Shown here piece by piece: positions 33,972-56,299 of a stretch of DNA of 64,000 nt. Under the pieces are notes generated by a model. It ran no database searches. It was not told the origin of the DNA and saw nothing but the letters and a program-made list of their open reading frames with translations. The stretch comes from Diplonema papillatum (taxonomy: Eukaryota > Euglenozoa > Diplonemea > Diplonemida > Diplonemidae). Positions within the stretch are counted from its first letter, which is position 1. Every line of letters begins with the position of its first letter. Location: positions 1 through 64,000 of the forward strand of contig JAPJBO010000932.1 in NCBI GenBank assembly GCA_030068145.1. The letters are read 5' to 3'. The translations under genes were made by a program, and so were the position numbers.

Positions 33972-35786
33972 ATGACGACAGTCCAAAGATTGGCACGTGC
34001 CGGAGCAGGCGACTGTATCATTAGCACGTTGCTCTACATCCTGGTAATATGCTTCCGCGAAGGCAACGTGCCGAGGAAGTCGGTGGCGCTGCTGTATTTC
34101 GTCTCGTTGGCCGCACAGCTGATCGAAAGGCGGAAACTCGGCGCTCGGGATGCCTCGTCAGGACTGATGCTTGGCTCTTGTTTGTTGCCGCTGCTGTACG
34201 TCGTCATGCAAGAAGACGACCGACCGATAGGGTACGGGTACATCATCTGCTGGGTGTGCTCCGTGTGCTGCTGCGTGTGCCACGTAGCATGGCACCATCG
34301 AACCCTGCGGTATATCTTCGTCACTGGGCTGTTGGTGCTGCTGTGGATGCTGCGGGCTCCGCACCCCGGCCAGCTGGCCATTCCGTTTGCACTCGTCGGC
34401 GCATCAGCATACGTGGCGGTCATTGTTGGCGTCAAGCGCTCGTTCTCTGAAGGCGAAGCTGTCATCTGCGGCCAGCTGTGGGCGCTGCTTACGTTCACCG
34501 TCGTCGGGGTGCCGTTGGGCTTCCACCAGCTCACCAAGCTGCGGATCAGCATGGCTTTCGGCTCCTTCGGTGCGGTGCTGATCGCAGTCACAGTTTTAGT
34601 GATGTCGCGTGTGCTGAAAGTGCGAAAGGATGCAGTGTACCTCGCGGTTGTTGGCGTCCTCTTCTGGGTGGACCTCGCTGCCGTCTCGTGGGCCTTCAAC
34701 GAGAACAGCGTCGTTTGGCTCGTCGGCTACCTGCTCGAAAAAAAGGGTATGCATGACTTCACACTTTACATGTACCATTGCGCTCGAGAGCGCGGCCGAT
34801 TCAGAGTAAAGGCGGACTGACAGCTTCCTCACCCGCTCAGTGGAAGCCAGCATGCTTTTTGGCAAACTACCCCACCGAAACACCCCCGCCCTCAGTTGTA
34901 TTTCTTCCGAAACACCCCCGCCCTCAGTTGTATTTCTTCCGAAACACCGCCACCCTCAGTTGTATTTCTTCCGAAACACCCCCGCCCTCAGTTGTATTTC
35001 TTCCGAAACACCGCCACCCTCAGTTGTATTTCTTTGTGCTCTTCGCCGACTTCTATCTGTTTTCAAACACGTTCAGGCATCGCCTTGATGTTCTCGGTGT
35101 ATTACGCCGCCGTCATAGTTGTCGGGGTGATCTTCGCGCCTGTGAACTTCGACAAGAAACACCGAACCATTATTCGGAAGTACTTCCATGTGCTGGCGCT
35201 GATCATGTTCGTGCCGACGATCCTGTACCACGTGCGATTCATGGCCTTGGCCATGGCTGTGGCCTTCTCGGTCTTTATCGTGATTGAAGCGCTGCGCATG
35301 AGCGGTGTAGAACCCATTGCTTCGGCGACCTCCGGTGTGATGAAGCCGTACCTGGAAGAAAAGGACAAAGGCGACGCGGTGTTGACGCACCTGCACCTGC
35401 TGCTGGGATGCGCTATGCCTGTGTGGTTCGTGTTCACGGCGCACCACGGCGGTCTTTTCTCCGCTCGTTCCCTCCTGTCGGCAGTGTCGGGCGTGGCTGT
35501 GACGGGCCTCGGCGACATGTGCGCGTCTGTGTCAGGAAAGCTGTTCGGCCGCCATCGGTGGTTCGGGTCCCACAAAACCGTCGAAGGTTCAGCGACGATG
35601 CTGCTCTCGATCGTGATCTTCCACTACTGGGTGCTTTGGGTCTACGGCTTCGACGACTTGTCCTACGGTTCACTTCTGCGATTACTCCTAGCCGATGTCT
35701 TCGTCGTCGTCCTCGAAGCTGTCACAGACCAAATTGACAACTTGGTCTTGCCCTTGTGCCACCTGATCACACTGCAGATGATATAG
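33972..35786 (+). CDS. DOLK: Dolichol kinase (two exons)
   Basis: Exons 33972-34746 and 35077-35786 join in phase 1 (donor GTATGC) to give 494 aa, close to the 519-538 aa of yeast and human enzymes. The protein is almost entirely membrane helices. The C-terminal exon carries the family signature: RKYFHVLALIMFVP, then GLGDMCASVSGKLFGRHRWF with SHKTVEGSATM, then EAVTDQIDNLVLPL near the end. Dolichol kinase (EC 2.7.1.108) phosphorylates dolichol with CTP in the ER membrane and supplies dolichyl phosphate for N-glycosylation, O-mannosylation and GPI anchors. The conserved aspartates of the GLGD and DQIDN motifs, thought to take part in CTP and metal binding, are present. The single intron contains a 32-bp minisatellite. 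The ATG at 33972 is preferred over an upstream GTG-initiated frame. Confidence 0.9.
34875..35034 (+). repeat. Five-copy 32-bp minisatellite inside the dolichol kinase intron
   Basis: Five units of CCGAAACACCCCCGCCCTCA followed by GTTGTATTTCTT run head to tail, with only CCCCC/CGCCA variants. It fills about half of the 330-nt intron (34747-35076), ending about 42 bases before the acceptor. Each unit brings a TTGTATTTCTT pyrimidine-rich piece. Confidence 0.95.
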
Positions 35787-36603
35787 AGCATCTGCATAGA
35801 TAGATCATCATCTCGAGTCGTCAATGCTTGCTTGTGCTTACTCGCGATGCATGATGCATGGCCGCATCATGCATCGCGAGTATCAAAGTGCTACGGTTGA
35901 GTCAAGACCGCGTCTGCAAGACTTGATCGGCTGAGTATCGTCGTGCAGCAGGTAATCAATAACTACGCATCTGTGTGTCTTTGTTCGAACAAAGACGTGC
36001 GTTGTGGCATCTTCCGTTGTTATGGCCCATGCTCCGTGATGTACCTTCTTTCCCGCGGCCCGGCTGTACAGTTGTTTTACCCTTTACATGGTTGCCGATC
36101 TACTTTGAGACTGCGGGACCGCGACCTTTGCTATAAGTCGACGGTTCACGAAAACAAAGCAGTTGGTGCCACAGTTTGCGTCACACGTGCCTGGCAAAAA
36201 AACGAAATCGATGCACTCACAAATTTAACATCTTCATGAAACCGAATCAGAGCGATCCGTTTAGATCACCACCCGCTGCCCCATCATGCACAGACATGCC
36301 ACACAAGGGAGAAAGCAGTGTGCGTAGTGCACTGCACGGTCGGCTGCACCGTGTTCAAGGATTCAGGATATTGCGAGTCTCCTACGCTCCCGAGTCTTTT
36401 CGAGGCGTGATGGTGACGTTATGTTTACCACCTTTCGTGCATCTCCTGTGCCAGCCATGCCATTTCCGTCTCCGTTTGAGTGATCAGGAGTTGAATGCCG
36501 ATGGAAGTACAAGAAGCCCAAAGCCGACCACGACCAATGAATCCAAAAACAACCAGGGAAACACCCGCTGCACGAATGGTGCAGCTCACCCAAATGGGTC
36601 GTC
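35787..36603. other. Intergenic region with a strong hairpin
   Basis: At 35839-35882 two 19-bp arms (TACTCGCGATGCATGATGC and its reverse complement) surround a 6-base loop. It lies about 50 bases after the dolichol kinase stop codon and could act in 3' end formation or RNA stability, which is inference. Nothing else is recognised up to the start of the next gene. Confidence 0.6.
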
Positions 36604-47095
<10,492 letters not shown>

Positions 47096-49323
47096 CTAAG
47101 GTGATATCACCGATATCCGGGGCACCATCCTGGTATCCATCCACACTAGTGGAGGCGGGACGGTGGCATACACACCTACCAGCCCAGGGCTAGGTGGTGG
47201 TACCTCCACTAACTATGGAGGTATGGCACACTCACATCCCGTCCCTGGGGTGGTGTCCATCGGCTAGTGGATAATGGCACGGATTGGGTACAGATCCCTG
47301 GACCCATACACACTTGGCCATATTACCGGTAGTTAAACCCCGGGGTTTAAATGTCGTACTTTGCCAGAATCTTTCTGCAGAAACCCTCCCCCTTCCCCTT
47401 CCCTCCCCTTTTGGCATCGTCTCATGCTGTTGCCTTGCCGTTCTTTCCACCCCGCTCGATCCCTCAAACAAACCACAGGCCGAGCCGAACACCATCCCCC
47501 ATGCCGAAGGCATAGAATTCGTCTGTCGCCTATCCACACTTGGCAAAATATGCAAACCATTCCGCGCCTGTGTCAGTTCCGTGTTCCTTCGTTGCGTATC
47601 CATCGGCCCTTGCAGATCGTATGCCATCACTGCCTGGCCTATGCATGCGTTCTACCGAGAGCACCAGAATGCCTGGGGGAGTTTTTGGTCTTGTGAGAAT
47701 TGCTGCGCAACAACAGAATTTCCAACCGGTGAACTTGTGATGCTTTCTGCCGCATTTGGCGTCAAGCTTATGAATCATATACGAGCTCAGGTAATGCGCG
47801 TCCACCGACCTTTCCCAGAATGCAGATGTCGATGCGCTGCAGCGGGGGTCATCTCATTGTGGTGTTACACACCAGCAACCAACCTGTGTCCGAAATCCTG
47901 CAGAAGGAGCTCTTTCTGCGCAGCTTTCTGTCATTGTATTTAGTTTTCCAAGCAATTCCTTTGGACGCTCTATTTCCGCCTCCCCCCCGATTGCTGCCAC
48001 CTCTTCGTCATGGTTTGGCCCTCCCGCCGGAAAAAACCGTGCCAAAAGTTTCCCGGTACTACCCCTGGTAGGCCCCTGGTAGGCCCCACCCTGAGAAACC
48101 CCCGGTACCTATATACAACTGTGCCTGAGTTGTTACCCTGGTGTTTCTGTGTTGACAATGTTGGTACTTGGCAGTGTACTTGCGACTTCCAAAGCAGGTG
48201 AGTTCCACTAGTGCGCACAAGCAAAATCAAGCGATACTCATCATACAAATCTTTTCCAGCAAAGATTTCCCCCGGGGAGCCAAACCATGATCTTATATAT
48301 TTTGCTTTTTTGTGGTTTTTTTGTCCATTTGCGAGGAAGTGTAGGGCTCACACACTGCCTGAATCGTGTCCTCCTTTCAGCTCGACAGGCACCCCGTACT
48401 TAGTAAACGAGAGATCCTTAGTTCAATTCGAATGTGGTGATCCCCGACTTTCCACAGCCTATCGACGTCAGGAGCAAAGCAATGTCAGCGCACGTTCGAC
48501 ACCCCTTCACAATCAACATAAGTTTTGAGTTGGTTGAAGTCCGTCCAGAACCCATTGTTTCATATGGCCCGTCGATTAAACGTAGCGGCAGCAGCTTTCT
48601 TCGAGGTGGCTGCTCGTGCGCTTCTGGAGCTTTTCAACCGTACAGCTGTCCCAGCTTCAACCATGCTCATAAGTATGAAACAAGGTTGCCAAAAAACGAT
48701 CAACCGAAAAGTCGATCCGTAGCTCATTCGTTTCCAGCCAGAAACGGGCTTCGGCTCACGAATCCTAGGCCGAAGACACCAGCCGGGGGCTGTACCTCGG
48801 TGGGACAACTAACGTGGTGTCCATGCTTAGCAGGTCTTCTTTTTCCGTTCACCTGTCGTGGCAGTTGTGACACAACGAACAGACTCTGTCCAAGAGAAAG
48901 AATGCTGAGTATGACCAGCATCAAGGCTCGAATAGCAATCGAGATCAGCCCTGCGGGAGTTTACGGGGTGTCCGTTGTGTTCGCCTTCGTGTTCGCCTTT
49001 TCCTGGTGTGATGTACTGATGCCGCTCGTGCCTTGAGGTCATGGTCCGAGAAACTGAAGACATAGGAAAAAGTAGGATGAAAGCGTGAGAGTCGAAGATT
49101 CCTTTGTGCCTTCTTTTGATTCCCCCTTCGTATGCACTTGACGAAGAAAGCTGCGTCAACTTCGGGATACCAGTACACCAGATGCGATGCAGAACTGCAT
49201 GGTCAGTTTATCACCGTAGCAAGTGATTTGGGAGCATTCGGCATTACCATTCGTTCGTGGTGGTTTGTGTTCTTGTGAATGAACTTAAACACAGTTGGGT
49301 CGTGTGGGGTGGAGGGGGGTATC
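47096..49323. other. Intergenic region with one candidate exon
   Basis: From about 47130 to 47300 there are imperfect inverted repeats of a GGTGGTACCTCCACTA type. A segment at 47479-47790 is bounded by a good acceptor (AACCACAG) and a GTAATG donor, and reads as an open Cys-rich stretch with SCENCCATTEFPTGELVMLS. It may be an isolated exon but I cannot connect it to a gene. The remainder to 49.3 kb shows no supportable gene. Confidence 0.3.
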
Positions 49324-51606
49324 ATGTCTCCTCCCGAAATTGCTCGACAACTCGCACAGCGTCTATCCCTCATCAGCGACTTGTTGCTGAGAGTTCACGA
49401 GACGGATGAGAATTGGTCAAAGTTGATGGTCCAAGTGGATGATTGCCTGTCACTGCCCAGCAAGAAGGCAATCGACATCCTACAAAGCACTGTGATGCCA
49501 CCAACCTTTAACCCGAGCCACGCTGATTTCCCGACTTGCTGGACAACAACAGGCCGCGTCGACAAGTTGAAGGAAGAGTTTCTGACGGCTTGCTCAGTTA
49601 GAGCAACACCGCCACCTCAGAAGTTTCGGGAATTCGCAGCCGGAGACCACCATGTTTCTCTGCACGATAGCCCTGCACTCCGCCCAATCCAAACAAGATT
49701 CGATGCCCCCTCAGCACAACCGCACACCAGTACACCTGCGTGTACCACACCTCCTCCCATATCTTCACCTATGGTGGCGCCTGAGATGTCATCTCTACCG
49801 CCACCACGATCCGTGAGATCCCATCCCGCTTACTCTACCATTACGTCCAATGCCGCACCGAATGTGCCCATTTCCATCCCGATAAAACATCCAAGCTCGC
49901 AACCTCTCACCAACGGTGTATCTCCACAGCCTTTGAGGAAACAAGAGAGGTATGGCCCACGATTTCATGTTTGGTTCGTCTTCAGCTCAAAGGGACGATG
50001 TCATACCCCCCGACATTTCACGGAGGACACATCCACTCAGACCCTTAGACCGCGTAAGTAGAGACTTCAATAGTGATGTTGGCGTGTGCTGCGGTGTCTT
50101 GGTGCCATTTCAAACCTACAAAACAGGGCGCTTCCGACAGTGTCGGGTCGCACCGAGCGGGAAACGGTTGTCGCGGCTCTTCTCGCAGGAAGCTTAGACT
50201 CACCGAATCCAAACCACTTCTCATCTACCATCCCTGTGAGAGCTTCGCACTCGCCGAGTGCTGCTACCATAATACACAACGACCGATGTGCAGAATCCAG
50301 CCACACGGCTGCCAACAGTGTCCACCGCTCCCTCCGCATGCCCAGTCGAATGCAGGACATGATGTCGCCGAACCTTGCACCCGCCGACACAGCTGTCCCA
50401 GCCGAGATCCCAGCACCGTTTTCGACACCTTCCGCAGCTCCTCCTGCCACGGCTCGGCCGTTCGAGAGCAAAGTACCAAAGCCTCGCTGGCCGCATGGTC
50501 CCGACTCGCCTTCCATTCTCACCGAGAGACGACCTCCAGACACTCCTCTCAGTAATTGGCGACACCCCACTCCCTCTGTTTCGCACTGGTCGGCAAAAGA
50601 TGGTCTCTCAGCACCCAGAGCTGCTAAGGATTACTCACCAATGGTAATTGACCGAAGATCAGGTTCCCTCTCGACTCCTGAGCCTACGAGGTCCAATACA
50701 CCAGGCGTACAGGACATCCTGCAACGTGCCGGGCTTGGGTATGTCTTTCTCCTCCGCAGTCATTGCAACCTTGTGAAGCCTAAAACTACTGCTGTCTCTG
50801 TTTGTCCGAACAACCGACTTCGTGCCTCGCGCTATATTTGCACGCGTTATCACCACCACACAGGGAGTTTACCCCGGTCTTTACATCGAACAACGTGTTT
50901 TCTTCTCAGCAGTTCTACAAGCTTACCGGCAGGGACATGCAGAGCCTGAGTTTGCCAGCAGAGGTATGTTTCGGACTGTTGGGGTTTTTGGAACTGTTGT
51001 CGCAATACATTGGAGAAACGTTCCAACAAGGGCAGATTCAGCCTCGTAAAGAGTCAACGCAACGCATCCCATTTTCATTGTGCACTGCAGAGGGTCATGG
51101 CTTTCCGTATCCAAGTTTCATGTACTCACAACTCTGCAATTCATTTCATGCTAGGGGTTTCAAATCACTACTAACAATCAGGCGCAAACATCAGTGTTGA
51201 CACTGATTCGAGATTATTGGATACAACTAGCAGCCACACACAAAATGACGTCTTGATGCTTGATTATGATGATGGATATCGGGACCTTTACAGAACATTT
51301 GCGCTGTCAATGACCAGTGTAACCCTGGTGCGCTTCGGACCTCTTGCACACACATTCGTGTTAGCAAATCATCGAGGCTACTACCCGCTGCTTCTTCGGT
51401 CTCGTGAAGACCTTTGTGTTATTCGCCAACCCGTCACGGCTGGTGCTTCCCTGTTGGAAGGGTCTTGCCTACACATCCTAGCCCAAACCTTTCGAAACTG
51501 TATATGTCTTCGGCCGGCCATAGAGTTTGTTGTCGCCACTGTATCATACGAGTCAATCCACGAATGTTTCTCCCCTTTCATGCGACAGCCACCCACGACA
51601 ACCTAA
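49324..51606 (+). CDS. Multi-exon protein of unknown function
   Basis: Proposed exons are 49324-49949, 50127-50738, 50864-50963, 51091-51121 and 51182-51606 (597 aa), with phases 2, 2, 0 and 1 all consistent. The first three are well supported: GTATGG, GTATGT and GTATGT donors, and coding-like sequence on both sides. The 31-nt fourth exon is a guess (donor GTACTC; GTATCC 15 bases earlier also fits). The protein begins with a helical domain (MSPPEIARQLAQRLSLISDL), followed by a long Pro/Ser/Thr-rich disordered region with SP sites, a segment EFTPVFTSNNVFSSQQFYKL, and an ordered C-terminal part with hydrophobic and Cys residues. I recognise no family. The PTS-rich middle suggests a phosphorylated scaffold, which is inference. 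Confidence 0.5.
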
Positions 51607-51850
51607 CGAGAACACCGTTGAACACTGTTGAGTTGCGTTTAAATTCAGAGCTTGGACAACCTGCCACCGTACCAAATCCCCTATCGCTTGTGAAGGGGTG
51701 TCCACTCAACGCGGTTTCTCGACAGCTGCAAAAGATCGCGACACAAACACCATCCTTCGTTCCCCCGCTGCCCTGCGGCCTTACCAATTTTGTCGCAGCC
51801 AACTTAATCACAGCTTGGACGGGGGCCACCAATGATCGCCAAACAAGAAA

Positions 51851-52465
51851 ATGGTCGTCGTCGATGATATGCCAGAAGTGGCAACGTGCAGCGCATCAAC
51901 CGAACAGTGCGGTTCATGCGGCCTGATGTATTGCACCGTGTTTCGCACTACGTGCTGCCAAGCTCGCATGTGCCTATTTTGCTTGAAGAACACGATGGAG
52001 TATGAGGTGCGGAACCGCCTATGCTCAGGCACGACCAGCTTCGCAGCAGTGCCGCGCATTCGCTTCAAAAGGGTGCTGCCCAATGCATGCTCCATCCGAC
52101 CCAGCGACCTGCTGCAGGACCCGTCCCGTCAATTCGAATCAATGTCGCTGCAGTGCTTTGCGTGCTGCGCGCTGGATGTCACCTTCTGGTCCGATGAATC
52201 CGACATTCTTGCCCAATCGTCGTCGCAATGCTCGTTGGCAAGTATCGGCACCAGTACCGGCACCCCGCCCTCCAACACCATCTCGAGTTGCGAAGGCGAA
52301 GACGACGCGACTCGCAAAAAAGTTCACTTTACCTCAAAAACAGAAGCCAGCGGCTCTCGGCCCATCGATGATGCCGACAGCAAGCACAGCAAGCACTCCC
52401 GTCCTTTCAGGCGTGCCCGGCAGGCCTTCGGCAACAAGTCCGAGACTCGTTGTTCAGTTTGTTGA
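51851..52465 (+). CDS. Cysteine-rich putative zinc-binding protein
   Basis: A 204-aa frame beginning MVVVDDMPEVATC, with an in-frame stop upstream and a possible acceptor (TTAATCACAG) about 30 bases before the ATG. The N-terminal 60 residues have paired cysteines: C-x2-C at 20/23 (EQCGSCGLMYC) and at 41/44 (CCQARMCLFC). This spacing suggests a RING-like or treble-clef zinc fold, though no canonical His is seen. A second C-x2-CC group follows near residue 101 (LQCFACCALD). The C-terminal half is Ser/Asp/Lys-rich and ends in CSVC. It sits 244 bases after the preceding gene on the same strand. Function unknown. Confidence 0.5.
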   Translation: MVVVDDMPEVATCSASTEQCGSCGLMYCTVFRTTCCQARMCLFCLKNTMEYEVRNRLCSGTTSFAAVPRIRFKRVLPNACSIRPSDLLQDPSRQFESMSLQCFACCALDVTFWSDESDILAQSSSQCSLASIGTSTGTPPSNTISSCEGEDDATRKKVHFTSKTEASGSRPIDDADSKHSKHSRPFRRARQAFGNKSETRCSVC

Positions 52466-52848
52466 CTTGCTGCCATCACCATCAAATCAGCGAACCTTCC
52501 TTGTTCTTGTGCAAGCTCAGTCCCTGTATTAGATTGTAGACGTTTTTCAAATGTTGTTTTTCTTATCGTTCATCTTCCTTCTGTAATGCCTTCACGTGCC
52601 AGGGGTGAAAGCGGTTGACCAAAGACCGCAGCACGAAAAAATGATGACAGCTGCATGTTACCGCAGGGCCCACCAGGATTGGCTGGGGAGCGTTCGTTAT
52701 GCGTAGTGGAGTTCCCTCAACGAATCACACAACATACCACACATGCTTCTGCAGTTTCTCTCAGTTTTTTGTCCGTGCTTTGCAAAGCCTCTGCAGCCTG
52801 TTTCCACTCAAACCCAAATCCGCAGTGTAGGTAAGGGAGGGAGGCACA
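52466..52848. other. Intergenic region
   Basis: About 380 bases between two + strand genes with no recognised feature. A CAG near 52824 close to the next start codon could be a splice-leader acceptor. Confidence 0.3.
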
Positions 52849-54460
52849 ATGCCGGAGCAAAACGAAACCACGAAAGAAAGCGCGGCCTCTGCATTGATGG
52901 GCAGCGTCTTGAATGGTGAATCTGAGGATGTCGACGACTCGAAGACAGACGAGCAACGCGAGCGCGAGTATGCCTTGAGGCTCCAGCTGCGCGAATACGA
53001 AGAGCTTGAGAAGTCCCTTCCTGAAGGGATACTTCCTGAAAACGATTTGGAGGTATGCATGTCTCATCTACGATTCTATGTGTAATATCGAAATGTCAAT
53101 TGCGCTGTTGTCCGTTGTCCTCTTGTCGTATCGTGTGTCTTCACTTTCTATGTACAAACCAATTACCACAGACCCGGCTCGAGCTTTTACGGGACATCGC
53201 CGACCAGCAGTACATGGAACAGCAGCAGATGGGTGTCATGGTATGTTCTCAATCTTAAGTAGGGGTGACAAAACGGTATCACCGAACGAACTGGGAGCTG
53301 ATTTGGTGCAAGGTAACTTGAACGACCGATTGGAAGCTGGAACAACTCGTGAAAAACACAACAGGCACTGATGGGCAGACAAGGAGGGGGTGAGCCCGGC
53401 CGCTGGCTGGCAGAGGATGGTGAAACATCTGCGGACGATGACCTGAACGAGGATAGCACCACAGACGACGAAACCGGTGTCTCTAACCTTCGCGAGCTGT
53501 TGGAAATCACCAGGTATGCTTTCACAAACTCCACGAATCTTTGCCCTGGTTATTTGCCTAGGGTCAAAATCATGTCGCCGACTGTGTGAAGCCCTTTCCC
53601 ACAAGGTCTTCTCGGGCAATGCACACATCTGACCCTTGCTTTCTGCCCATGACCACGATCAACACCACTGCAGGAGGGCGCATGGATTCCAACACGAGAT
53701 CACGACCCTGATGGCAGTGCTTCAGCAGCATTTCGCGCAGGCATTCGTGGATGTCGATACCGACAACATGGACTACGACGAGCTGCTCGACCTCTGCGAA
53801 TCGATCGGGAACGTGAGCGTCGGCCTGAAGCCGGAAGAAATCGAGCGGATAACAACGAAGGCGCTGTGGAACCCTGACAGCGTCCCGGAGGGTGCTGACG
53901 AGAGCTGCTCCATCTGCCTGTGCGCGTACGAATCGGGCGAAGGCACCCGTGAGTTGCCGTGCGACCACTTGTTCCACATGGAGTGCATCGACAAGTGGCT
54001 CGTCGACTCGAAGAAGTGCCCCGTCTGCAAGTCGGAGGTGACGACCCAGAAAGTGGCGAAGAAGGTGAAACCGCAGGCGAGAGGTGTCACTCGCAAAGGG
54101 ACCCCGACCGGAAGTGCAAGCCCCGCCCGCGAAGCCGCCAGCGGGACGGAGCCGCCGCGCAAGAAGGTGGCGAAGAAAGCGCAGCAGAAGCCGCCGACGA
54201 CTCCGCCGCCGGCGTCGCCGGCCAGCAAACAAGCCGAGGCCCGCAAGTCGTCGGCGAGCAGCTCCCAAGCCCAAGCCCAAGCCCAAGCCCCCGCGCCTGC
54301 GCCTGCGCCTCAGGCCTCGGAGTCTTCATCCGCAGCCCCTGCTGCCGCAGCAGCACCCAGCCGTCCCGCATCAGGTGCATCACCTGGGCAAAAGCCGAAG
54401 AAGTCTAAGAAAGCCACATCGAGCCGTCAGTCCGCGAAGCCAGGGTTGCTGCTCCGATGA
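52849..54460 (+). CDS. RING-H2 E3 ubiquitin ligase, four exons
   Basis: Exons 52849-53052, 53172-53240, 53365-53513 and 53674-54460 give 402 aa; phases 0, 0 and 2 match and the donors are GTATGC, GTATGT and GTATGC. The N-terminal half is acidic and helical (REREYALRLQLREYEELEKS) and continues through a linker to AFVDVDTDNMDYDELLDLCE. Residues 219-259 form a canonical C3H2C3 RING-H2 finger: CSICLCAYESGEGTRELPCD, then HLFHMECIDKW, then CPVC. All eight zinc ligands are present, and so is the Trp that usually contacts E2. The C-terminal 140 residues are Lys/Ala/Pro/Ser-rich with a QAQAQAQAPAPAPAP stretch, probably disordered. The protein would transfer ubiquitin from an E2 to substrates; the N-terminal helices may select the substrate. 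No membrane segment is seen. Confidence 0.85.
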
Positions 54461-55028
54461 GTTGCTGTGATTACGTTCGTCTCGTTCTTTTAGATTTGCA
54501 ACCCCAAGAGGGCCCAAGGCACACTTCAAAAAGAGGGCCTACGGCACGCGTTCAAGAAGGAGGGCAAAAGGCACAGTTCAGACGAGGGCCGCCAAGCTAA
54601 GAAAGAAGGCCTATGGAGCAGGTCAGGCGTTCATACTCTGGTGTTCTGTAAAGTACTATATGCCCTGAGCGAGGGGTGTGGTACCTCAAATTTTGCCACA
54701 TATGCTATGTGAGGCGTGCACATCGAATCCGACCAAAATTAGAGATATAAAAGAGTCATGGTGGTTCCTCTTTTTCAAATACTGCGCGTTCCTGTCTCAA
54801 ATCGTATCGTGCCCAGCGTGCTTTTCCTGCTTGCTTCTATAGACATTTCAATCAAGGGCGTGTCCAGTTATCGTTTGCTTTACTTCGATCAAGCTGACTA
54901 GGTAGTGCACTGCCGACTATGCGCCACCGACTATGCCATTAGCTGTGATGCGTGATGTGCAAACGAGTACAAATTGCTAATGTTCCAGGTTGCGTACACA
55001 CAACATGATCTAAGAAAGCGTCGTAAAA
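54461..55028. other. 3' flanking region with short degenerate repeats
   Basis: At about 54508-54605 a roughly 32-bp unit (GAGGGCCYAMGGCACRCRTTCA-like) recurs three to four times in degenerate form just after the RING gene. The rest is AT-richer with no gene. CTAATGTTCCAG at about 54977-54988 is a good acceptor upstream of the next start codon. Confidence 0.5.
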
Positions 55029-56299
55029 ATGCCGATAGGCCGATGGGTGCCTGTTCGGCTCGATACAGCGAGTGCCGTGTTGGCTCAGGTCAATGAATTC
55101 GTGGAGAGCTTCCGAATGCTTGGCGGCTCTGTGCCGCATCCTGATATGGTCGTGATCACCGAACGTCGACTGCAGCAAATGCTAAAGTCAGCAGAGCTCC
55201 GGCTCGATGTCATCACCACTTTCATCGATGCTAATCCGGATGCCAATACTGAAAGACTCAACATCGCTGCGCGGAATCTGATGACAATGCTTGCGACAGA
55301 AGGGGTTGCACACGATCGAGACCCGGCGGTCGGCAGAGAATTAGCCGAGAAAACATCGTCGATATCGCCAAGGCAAGGACGGACCCCTCGCACACCGGCA
55401 GTGGGGGTCACCTTCGAGGCAGCCGTGAGGCGCTCACCGTCACACGCTGCTAGCAAACCAGCTGGATACTTAGCGTTTCTTGAAAATCTGGGACCCACCA
55501 ACAGCTCGCTGGCTGATGATGTCGCTGCTGCAACCGACAGCCTGCAGAGTATGCTTCCAACCACAAGTGAGTGAGCAACATGGAGCTTGCAGCTTTACGA
55601 ACATGCGAATCATATTGCTCTAACTCGAGAGTATTCGAAAGAGTTCATCCAACGGGCCAGAAAGTACACATCCGCACAACCACAACACCTACAGATCCGA
55701 CTGATGATGCTAGCAGGCTGGACATGTACATTCAACAGCTGAAGACGAGGGAGGAGGCTCTGAAGTACAAGCTGCAGTTCTCGACGGAGAGAGAACAGGA
55801 AGTTTTGCAAAAGTTGTTGTCGATGGAAACAGAGAATCTCCGTCTCGAGCGCGCCCTTGTGGAGCTGTCAGAGAGCAGAGAGCGAATGAAAGGTCTCGTC
55901 GAAGAGCAGGTCTTCACGGGTGCATTACACACTCGCCTCATGGGCTTACTACACCTTGAAAAGAACAGGACCTTTGATGTCAAGCTTACACGAGGTTGCA
56001 TGTTTTGGGCATTGTCCTTCATTGTGCTGGTGTACTGCTTCGTTACTCGCTTTGCGGTACTCTTTGTGTTTTACACCGAGATGCGCACTGGCATGTTGGA
56101 GATAGCGCCGTCTTGGTCGCTGTTCTGCCTTGATTGCGCCCTCGTGGCAATTCTCATGGCAGCAGCCCATGAGTGGGCATCCTTTGCTGCGAATGATCTG
56201 TTTTTCGGTGCTGCTCACTGGATCGTGTCCACACTTGCCGAAGGCGGCGAAGAGCAGGCAGCATTGAACATGGAAACCACTGTTCCCTTAGAACGTTAA
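55029..56299 (+). CDS. Coiled-coil membrane protein, two exons, unknown family
   Basis: Exons 55029-55566 and 55695-56299 join in phase 1 through a perfect GTGAGT donor (380 aa). The N-terminal 180 residues are helical with a Ser/Pro-rich stretch (SSISPRQGRTPRTP). Residues about 188-245 form a coiled coil (REEALKYKLQFSTEREQEVL). Two strong hydrophobic segments follow: CMFWALSFIVLVYCFVTRFA at about 281-300 (extending to about 308) and LFCLDCALVAILMAAAHEWA at about 322-342. A short acidic tail ends the protein. The N-terminal coiled coil with a C-terminal membrane hairpin resembles tether or golgin-like proteins in layout, but I see no specific family. Without splicing, a 181-aa protein would end at 55574. 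Confidence 0.65.

Noticed and set aside
48434-49036. 200-aa frame upstream of the multi-exon gene
   Set aside because: Composition is irregular, no domain is visible, and overlapping frames on both strands are similar in quality.
51414-51926. 170-aa frame between the unknown multi-exon gene and the Cys-rich gene
   Set aside because: It overlaps two better frames in different phases; a splice model that uses it needs a weak GTGTTA donor and then leaves the next ATG gene without a leader.
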